Shown here: positions 57,649 through 64,000 of the stretch, in pieces
How the letters are laid out: each line of letters begins with the position of its first letter
Position numbering within the stretch: the first letter of the stretch is position 1
Assembly: GCA_031761405.1 (NCBI GenBank)
Contig: JASEVX010000001.1
Location: forward strand, 46,919,102-46,983,101
Origin: Serripes groenlandicus
Lineage: Eukaryota > Mollusca > Bivalvia > Cardiida > Cardiidae
Length of the DNA: 64,000 nt
Direction of reading: 5' to 3'
The notes under the pieces: generated by a model
Told to the model about the DNA's origin: nothing
The model's database searches: none
What the model saw: only the letters and a program-made list of their open reading frames with translations
Made by a program: the position numbers and the translations under genes

Positions 57649-58107
57649 GTACTGTCCGATATCTGTAACAGTAAAGTGACACTTGTTAATATATCAAAGA
57701 ACCCAGAACCGTATTGTCCGATATCTGTAACAGTAAAGTGACAAGTGTTAATATATCAAAGAACCCAGAACTGTATTGTCCGATATCTGTAACAGTAAAG
57801 TGACAAGTGTTAATATATCAAAGAACCCAGAACTGAATTGTCCGATATCTGTAACAGTAAAGTGACAAGTTTTAATATATCAAAGAACCCAGAACCGTAT
57901 TGTCCGATATCTGTAACAGTAAAGTGACCATTGTTAAAATATCAAAGGACCCAGAATTGTATTGTCCGATATCTGTAACAGTAAAGTGAAAAGTGTTAGT
58001 ACATCAAAGAATCCAGAACCGAATTGTCAGATATCTGTAACAGTAAAGCGACAATGGTTAATATAGCACAGAACCCATAACTGTACTGTCCGATATCTGT
58101 TGCAGAA
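57649..58107. repeat. 62-bp tandem array, at least 7 units
   Basis: CCGATATCTGTAACAGTAAA recurs every 62 bp exactly (57,656, 57,718, 57,780, 57,842, 57,904, 57,966, 58,028 as CAG variant, 58,090). Units also contain GTTAATATATCAAAGAACCC. The left end is lost in the gap. The last unit decays after CTGTTGCAGAAAGC. Confidence 0.95.
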
Positions 58108-58748
58108 AGCCGTGCTCCGTTCCCACAGACTTCCAATGTACAATGTGAAAACAACGGAAAATGAACGGACACACCGATATTGCGGAATCCATTTGGAGTG
58201 AATTTTCTTTAAAGGGGTCATATGCCTACCTTCTACTGGAAATATTTTGTCTTTTGAGTTGTAATGTATTGTTTAAGAAAGCCATGGCCAGTTTCTGCCA
58301 CAATAAAATAACAATGTGTATAGTACAGTCTGTGTTAAGTCTTTTTGCAACAAGTTGTGACAGACAATAAAGCAGCTACTGGAGTCATTGCTGGCAAATT
58401 GTTTCTACATAAGTCATTGGGACCCATCGGAAAGTAAGAGAATATATTTGAGTCAGCAGGTGTTCCTAGACTCATCTCCAATAAAATAAGCTGAACATGG
58501 TTACAAACATAATAGTGTTTTCATCATGTTGGTCACCGTACCTTATGACCTTTCAAATGATAATTAGAGGCCTAACTGAGAGACTGTGTTGTATTGGAAG
58601 AAGTGCATAGTATAGTTCTTCAGCAGTCTGTCCCACTATCATGTTAAATGTGGTACCATGTAGTCTACTCATACACAAATTAAAACTCTATTAAAAATTA
58701 TAAATCCTTGAACAAGGATCCAATGTGGCTCTCGCTTCACGGTTTTAT
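58108..58748. other. No gene seen
   Basis: Unique DNA with short frames only (58,161-58,370 plus, no motif). Confidence 0.55.
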
Positions 58749-59032
58749 TTAACCCTTTCAGCGCCGAATTGTTTAAAGTAGACTCTTCCATGTTCAAACT
58801 CGGACTACTCGATTTTCATGTTATAGGATTTTGGGAATTTTTTTTATAACTCACAGCCAAACAATGCAGATTTCAGGTGAGACAGCTCGTTACGAGCTGA
58901 TTCACCTGAATCGGCATTGTTTGCAAAACCCTCAATATTGCCTTTGGTGAGTCAGCTCGTAACGAGCTGTCTCACCTGAATCGGCATTGTTTGCAAAAAC
59001 CTCAATATTGCCTTTGGCGCTGAAAGAGTTAA
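58749..59032 (+). mobile_element. MITE-B copy with internal duplication
   Basis: TTAACCCTTTCAGCGCC to GGCGCTGAAAGAGTTAA, both TTAA ends present. The segment holding the AGCTCGTTACGAGCT palindrome and the following GAATCGGCATTGTTTGCAAA, CCTCAATATTGCCTTTGG is present twice in a row (about 58,874-58,950 and 58,950-59,020). The first copy of the palindrome reads GTTAC and the second GTAAC, i.e. they are mirror forms. Confidence 0.9.
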
Positions 59033-59054
59033 GAAATAATTAAACACATAATTC

Positions 59055-59585
59055 ATGTCGCGTTCCGTATCTTTTATACATAAACCCAGCCCCCTTTTAA
59101 AACACTATGAGGGAGATTATAGTAATTATATACACCACTCATTTCGCTGTAAATATTTGTTTCATATACTTAACAACTTTTCTAAGTATACATTTTCACT
59201 TTTATATATCTCGGGTGTTATAGAATGTAGCGTTTGTAAATGTCTCCTTCTTTTATTGTACTCCAATTCCAGTATACTACTATATATAACTCGGAAAACC
59301 CCACGCCACGTGCAACTAGAAAGCATTTTTTTGTCGGTAACGCCCTATTCCGAGTGTATTAATCGTTATTACATGGTACAACAATGGAACAGCCATGTCG
59401 CAGCACTGAAAGTACTGGTGGGTTGTATTAGTATTAGTAAATTAAGGTCAGACAGTGCTTTAGTACTTTCAGTGCTCCATCCGTTTGGTGTGAACATTAC
59501 TACGCCTAGCACTATTTGTTTCGGTGGAGCTGCCTGTGTAGTTAGGAAAGTAGTACTACCGATAACACGTTTTATAAGTGTGTAG
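59055..59585 (+). CDS. 176-codon open frame, unidentified, doubtful
   Basis: The longest non-repetitive open frame in the window (ATG at 59,055, stop at 59,585). It is rich in Ser, Leu, Ile and Tyr with no domain, signal peptide or catalytic motif that I recognise. The last ~50 residues (ICFGGAACVVRKVVLPITRF) lie in repeat E and have a similar reading at 31,270-31,430. It may be a fragment of an unrecognised transposon protein or a chance frame in AT-rich DNA starting just after MITE-B. Confidence 0.25.
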   Translation: MSRSVSFIHKPSPLLKHYEGDYSNYIHHSFRCKYLFHILNNFSKYTFSLLYISGVIECSVCKCLLLLLYSNSSILLYITRKTPRHVQLESIFLSVTPYSECINRYYMVQQWNSHVAALKVLVGCISISKLRSDSALVLSVLHPFGVNITTPSTICFGGAACVVRKVVLPITRFISV

Positions 59586-59635
59586 TTTGTTGACCTTGAA
59601 ACAGATATCTGTCGACAACCGTCCCAATAACGATT
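59430..59635 (+). repeat. Repeat E, copy 2
   Basis: TAAATTAAGGTCAGACAG, ACTTTCAGTG, TTTCGGTGGAGCTGCCTGTG, AAGTGTGTAGTTTG and TCGACAACCGTCCCAATAA match, in order, the reverse complement of 31,270-31,440. Confidence 0.6.
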
Positions 59636-59683
59636 GTGAACACGTATGACGTTTGATTAAAGGCGTTGTCTTATTGTTACCGA

Positions 59684-59972
59684 GCCCCGGTAGCTCAGTC
59701 GGTATCGATGCGGGCTGTCAATCAATGGAGTTGTGAGTTCGAACGTCAGCTCGGTCAACATTCTTTCCGACGTTTGACAAAAGTCACTGTGACAAGCGTC
59801 ATTCGTCTTCCACCGATGGGCTATCAGTCTATGTGGAAAAAGCAGCCAGTTGCTTGGTAAGAATGTTGTATGAAGTACTGGTGTAAGAAAGCCAAGAAAC
59901 ATATGAGCAGGTGAACTGACTGAACAATTGTTGAAAACGGCGTTAAACCCCAATCAATCAATCAACTTTTTG
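59684..59972 (+). mobile_element. tRNA-derived SINE, full length
   Basis: The head GCCCCGGTAGCTCAGTCGGT has a canonical-looking A box, and GAGTTCGAACGTC stands for the B box. The body has GTCACTGTGACAAGCGTCAT and CACCGATGGGCTATCAGTCT. The tail is GTTGAAAACGGCGTTAAACC with (AATC)n. Same subfamily as 35,545-35,800. The head is not a usable tRNA gene: there is no complete cloverleaf and the T arm is poor. Confidence 0.85.
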
Positions 59973-60302
59973 TTACCGGTGCAAATCAATTGGTATACAT
60001 TACATAATGATTGATCTGATGATACACAATCAATTTCCCAAACAATTTAAGCTTAATATGTCCACCATTGTTTGAGAAATCTGAAATTTATAACCTGTAT
60101 AGCTAGACAAATTGTGACGTATATGTTTTAGAGACAGACGGCGTAATTTGTTTATATATATAAATCACAAATCTAATTTCGAATTTGTCAAACTATCTAG
60201 TGACAAAGACTAATGGCATAGTTTATTATTGACCAAATGGTCAGGTCAAATTGTTTTTCCACAATGCATTAATACTTATACTAATACCTAATTAATTATT
60301 GT

Positions 60303-60556
60303 TTGGTGTTTTACGCCGCTTTCAACAATTATTCAGTTACATCACGACGTTTTCTGGGTATGTCGCTATTACTACTTGTCCTTTTATCCTGACACCAGCC
60401 AGTCAGTCGTAGTGCTAATCTCGCTACCATGAGCGCCTAAGAGGGCAGCCATTACTACCATTTTCAAAGTATTTGGTATGACTCGGCCGAGGATCAAACC
60501 CGCGACCTCCCGCACACGATGCGGACGCTCTACCGCTCCACTACCGATGCGGTCAT
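60303..60556 (-). mobile_element. tRNA-derived SINE, reverse orientation (28,558 subfamily)
   Basis: Reads TTTTACGCCGCTTTCAACAA, CCTTTTATCCTGACACCAGC, GCCTAAGAGGGCAGCCATTA and TTGGTATGACTCGGCCGAGG. It ends in the head GATCAAACCCGCGACCTCCC, CGCTCTACCGCTCCACTACC, in the reverse of the order at 28,558-28,815. 60,557-60,855 after it holds nothing recognisable. Confidence 0.85.
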
Positions 60557-60855
60557 CTGATTAATTCAGTCAATGATATAATACTCCCTGGATTCCAGGA
60601 GATATATACGCTACGGCATCTCATTTTGATTAACTTAATTTCTGTCAAAGAACTGCTTGTAACATTATATTATATATTGAATATACATTAGAACGCATCA
60701 GTATGAAACAGACGGAACACCAAAGTACGTGACCCACATCTTTGACGCTAGAACATGAACAATTTCTATATTTACAAACATTTATTCGTCAGTAATCAAC
60801 TTATTAATTTGCGTGGTGTCTATCATTCAGCTTAGAATTAATTTAGAATGAGTAA

Positions 60856-60987
60856 TTTCCCCAGTTGCCCAAATGCTCTTAACTATTTTCAATAATTATT
60901 TTTTCATTTTAAGATATCTTCAATGCTTGGTAGTTCTTTTCAATGTTGTCTGCTGAATAGGTGTTGTATGTGGGAAAGGGTTATGTG
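60856..60987. mobile_element. MITE-A right part
   Basis: AGTAATTTCCCCAGTTGCCC, TTTCAATGTTGTCTGCTGAA and GTTGTATGTGGGAAAGGGTTA. It abuts the stop codon of the exon at 60,981-61,352. Confidence 0.7.
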
Positions 60988-61352
60988 ATAACACGCAGCG
61001 AATATTCATAGTATTCTGGTACCACTGAAACTGTTATAATTCTTGCTTCAAAACCCGGAGTCGACACAATAAAGCTATCATCCTGCAATTTGAAGTCATA
61101 TGTCCGAAGGCAACATTTCCTACATGGAACTATACGTTCCACAGTTTTGGAATGGAATATACTATAACTACTGGGAGATACCATGACATATCTACAGCTT
61201 CGATGTAATGCAATAATAGCTGTCCCTTGAACTTTTATGGAATACTTTCTAATCTTGCTGTCTGGTTTGTAGTAAAGTAGACCATTATTTCTTTTATAAT
61301 TTACAATATAATTGCAGACCCAATCTTGTCTGCTAAATTTGGCTCCAGTGTC
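60981..61352 (-). CDS. Unidentified terminal coding exon (123 codons plus stop)
   Basis: The minus strand is open from 61,352 to a TAA at 60,981. No suitable ATG lies at the left; the upstream TAG directly precedes the frame and its AG could be a 3' splice site (CAATTTAG|GAC), so I read this as a last exon rather than a complete gene. A shorter frame from an internal ATG starts at 61,184. The peptide is even in composition and protein-like: KFSRQDWVCNYIVNYKRNNG near residue 5, KYSIKVQGTAIIALH near 36, VERIVPCRKCCLRTYDFKLQ near 71, ending VVPEYYEYSLRVIT. Four cysteines (residues about 13, 53, 80, 81) and alternating hydrophobic residues suggest a beta-rich fold. I do not recognise the family. 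Upstream exons would lie at higher coordinates; none was identified. Confidence 0.45.
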   Translation of the reverse strand, partial: DTGAKFSRQDWVCNYIVNYKRNNGLLYYKPDSKIRKYSIKVQGTAIIALHRSCRYVMVSPSSYSIFHSKTVERIVPCRKCCLRTYDFKLQDDSFIVSTPGFEARIITVSVVPEYYEYSLRVIT

Positions 61353-61471
61353 CTAAATTGTTTGAATCTGTCACGATATACGGAGTTTCTGTACAATGGC
61401 CGTGCCGAGCAAAAACAGGAATTCTTACGATGAAATTACATTTTTATGGTATTTTACGAACGTTTTTTTTT

Positions 61472-61490
61472 TAGATAGATAGATAGATAG
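61472..61490. repeat. (TAGA)n microsatellite
   Basis: About 4.75 TAGA units after a T-tract. Confidence 0.95.
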
Positions 61491-61541
61491 TTTTAAATAT
61501 ATATATTTAGTCCGAGTTTTTGTTTAGAGAGAATTAAAAAG

Positions 61542-61816
61542 AAATCATGCAATACCTGGTTAAACTACTACAAATAGTCTTTTATGGTCCATATGCTATA
61601 ATAATAACGACCGTAATGTTATCGTATGAGATAACTCGGGGAATCTCCCAAAAAGACCGTGTTCCCTATTGTATATATATTACACTATATGGACCGTATA
61701 GAGTTTCTATTTATAGTAACAAGGAAGGGATTCCATTACGATCATTTTTATCATAGCGTATAGAGAAAATAAAGATACCTTTTGAGTATTTTAACGAGAT
61801 ATTGAGTGTTTTTTCC
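61542..61816. mobile_element. Element D, short derivative (~275 bp)
   Basis: Starts AAATCATGCAATACCTGGTT. It ends ACGAGATATTGAGTGTTTT, the inverse of the left. Its right half reversed (AAATGATCGTAATGGAATCC, CGGTCCATATAGTGTAAT) matches 39,651-39,803 of the 783-bp element. Likely an internally deleted form. Confidence 0.78.
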
Positions 61817-61935
61817 AACACCAGCAAGTCAGTCGTAATTCTAACACAACAGTCCTGAACGTGAAGGAGGTAGAACCATTACCATCATTTTTCATGTTTT
61901 TGGTAAGTACATTGCATCACCGAGGCAGTCTCTTC
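61817..61935 (-). mobile_element. SINE body fragment, reverse orientation
   Basis: CACCAGCAAGTCAGTCGTAA, GGTAGAACCATTACCATCAT and GTTTTTGGTAAGTACATTGC correspond to the reversed body of the 28,558/60,303 subfamily. Head and tail are missing. Confidence 0.6.
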
Positions 61936-64000
61936 AGCCGATATAACATACAGTAAGTATAAGAGGTGTACACGTATGTAATAAAACAATGAGTGTCTGT
62001 CAGTACATATGTTTTAGTAATGTTTTAGTAAAGAGGATATGACTTGCATATATTGATTTCATTTGCCGAAATAGAGCTTTAGTTGGTGGGGTATGAGAAA
62101 AAACCACTTTTTAGATAAATGTATTCTAAGACAGTAATAACCGTGTAATAGAGAGTCTTATTGTGGCAGTAAATACAGACAACAGTTGGAATATAGGAAC
62201 TTTGAACTCCCAACAAAAAGGCTCAGCTCAAGGCGAGAAATTGGAATATATTTCCCTTTTTTTTTTTCAATTTTCGAATGACATTTCAAGTTGATGTTGC
62301 TTATAATGATACATTTATCTAGAAAGGCTTTAAGTCAGAAGAAACAATTGAACTTTCATGAAATTCAGAATTCACATTTGCGGTAACACAAATTCCAAAC
62401 AGAACATTGTACTGTAAATGGGATTAAATGAAGACATAACACTCAAGCTCATTCAAAACGGACTTTATTAATTCGTAGCATTTTCAAACATGCTTATAGA
62501 CCGTGTTGTCGAAAACAAATAAGACGTCTCAAAAGAAGGACACCCATTGCAAATGCCGCAAGTGACCATACTTGTCGTTATAATTATGGGGAGAAACATG
62601 TTATACTTGATAATGAGTTCGTGACGGGTAGACATAATTAGGCATAAAATGAATTATACTTTTGAGGGAAGACTGGCATACCAATAAATTCTACCGTAAC
62701 GTGTGTCGAATCAGATAATCCGCCTTTACACATTAAAGTTTACCCGGGCCAAAGACAAGCTCTTTAAAGGAAAGTAAAGCCAATTTATATAACACCTCTG
62801 CTTATTCCATTTACAACCTGATAACGTTTCCTCTTCTTTAGACGTCTGAATAATTGTTATAAATTAAAGCTATAATGTGTATCTGCTTTTCCTTATTTTA
62901 CTATGTTAAAAAAGAAACTATATTCTGTAACAATTCATCACTACAAATGATTTGTTTAATGATTGGCCAGCGGATGGCATACAATAAATAGGATACTATT
63001 GAATAACTAATCATAAAAATATCTACAAAATATCCATGCCTCCAAGTCATTTCTTGTTGTTGGTTTAATACGGTTTCTACAAAAGAAATTCTTCGTAACA
63101 TACGTATCTATGTAGCTAATTGAAACGGCAATACCACTTCAAGTCAATGTCAACTTAAAGACATGTGATATTAAAATTTAAATGCACAATTCAATGAGCT
63201 ACGTTGTAACCAAAGAGCTTGTTAGGTTACTTTTAAAGCTGGAGTTTAAAGACGAGAGGATATCGTAAAATAATGTATATAACATGAAGGGGTCTTCTTC
63301 TTGGTTGTTTTTGACAGTGCATGCGTTCTGATTGATAATTTCTGTGAATCTGTTTAAATAATGGTGCGTGTTTGCATGCCTGACCTCCACTGGTGCCCAG
63401 TTAATATATACAACCACGTCAATATTTCTAATGATTTTATGTTTTTGTTCTGCATATAAAATACTAAAGGAACACAATAAATGAATTAATGATTCTTATC
63501 AGTGAAATCCGTTTGGTTTCAATACTATGAATGCATTTAGATGTTTCCTTACAATAACATAGTTTCCTCGGATTTCACTCATATATAAAGGTACATCTTT
63601 TTAATCAAGATCACAAATGCTGTAACAATCGAAACTCTTAGAAAATTAAACCACAAACCCCAGACAATATTTAGCAAAATTAACAACATTCTCTTTCTTA
63701 TTATGCTGCACATGATGTAGGATAATTAAATTGTGAGAAAGACAAAACAGATTACACATGCTAGGCAATGCAGTAATTAAGAACATCTTCAGTGTTCGTC
63801 GGCGAATAATTAATGGATCTGAAGATTGTTAAATATATTCGATTGAACACACCATTGGACATTGGAAAACCCGGTTTATTGCATCTCCAATGAATTGTCC
63901 GATGTATTGCCTCAAGTTCAACCTTTACATTGTTAAAGGATCTCATAAAATATCTTAGACAGACAATCAATATAAATTTCAACATGCACAACTTTGAACT
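61936..64000. other. No gene seen; AT-rich DNA to window end
   Basis: Minus-strand frames at 62,901-63,101 (66 codons), 63,199-63,477 (92 codons) and 63,761-63,991 (76 codons) were read. None shows a family motif or credible exon borders. No member of the repeat families above was recognised. Confidence 0.5.

Noticed and set aside
57362..57741. Frames with long runs of undefined residues
   Set aside because: Produced by reading through the 200-N assembly gap.
59684..59760. Possible tRNA gene (good A box, TAGCTCAGTCGGT)
   Set aside because: It continues into a SINE body and (AATC)n tail found in reverse at 35,545. The cloverleaf is incomplete.
63199..63477. 92-codon minus-strand frame (MCSFSILYAEQKHK...)
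   Set aside because: Considered as a possible gene fragment. There are no exon-border signals, no family pattern and AT-rich codon content like the background.

Overview
The window is eukaryotic, AT-rich, intron/intergenic-type DNA with almost no intact protein-coding sequence. Its stock of tRNA-headed SINEs, TTAA-flanked MITEs, Helitron-like ends and mariner/LINE debris looks molluscan. A bivalve is my best guess, possibly a dreissenid mussel; that is inference from repeat style, not a database result. Most open reading frames here are shadows of tandem repeats.

Layout: (1) 1-1690 is a 51-bp tandem array cut by the window edge. (2) 1.7-10 kb is a MITE/SINE-rich stretch with a Helitron-like element. 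It also holds the first copy of a 1.5-kb segment carrying a glutamine-synthetase-like first coding exon (7175-7337, minus). (3) 10,046-19,250 is a 58-bp satellite with dimer and ~1.5-1.6-kb higher-order structure, most of it inside a 4,151-bp tandem duplication. (4) 20.4-25.75 kb holds a second minisatellite, an AT-rich spacer, and then both minisatellites again in inverted orientation, so 10-25.7 kb is one large asymmetric inverted repeat. (5) 26.17-27.62 kb is the second copy of the glutamine-synthetase-exon segment, in direct orientation. The two copies bracket the inverted repeat, and the breakpoints of copy 2 fall inside MITEs. (6) 27.6-44.3 kb is a graveyard of MITEs, SINEs, a mariner remnant, foldback elements and short tandem arrays. 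(7) 44,367-57,448 is a 1,544-bp higher-order satellite made of about nine ~167-bp monomers. Each monomer looks like a fusion of a MITE hairpin core and a SINE tail. It ends at a 200-N assembly gap. (8) 57,649-58,107 is a 62-bp array. (9) 58.7-64 kb contains further MITE/SINE copies and one convincing but unidentified terminal exon (60,981-61,352, minus).

Repeat families used below. MITE-A: ~230 bp, TTAA ends, termini like AACCCTTTCCCACAT, core motif GCAGCAGACGACTTT, internal ~33-bp hairpin. MITE-B: TTAA ends, termini AACCCTTTCAGCGCC, core palindrome AGCTCGTTACGAGCT. MITE-C: ~220-260 bp, termini GAGAAAACCAACAT. Element D: long inverted ends containing CACAATACCTCGTTAAAATA. SINEs: tRNA-like head, tail motif GTTGAAAGCGGCGTAAA. 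The most notable points are the conserved duplicated glutamine-synthetase-like exon, the transposon-derived higher-order satellite, the microhomology-flanked 4.15-kb satellite duplication, and two small foldback insertions with perfect 9-bp flanking repeats.
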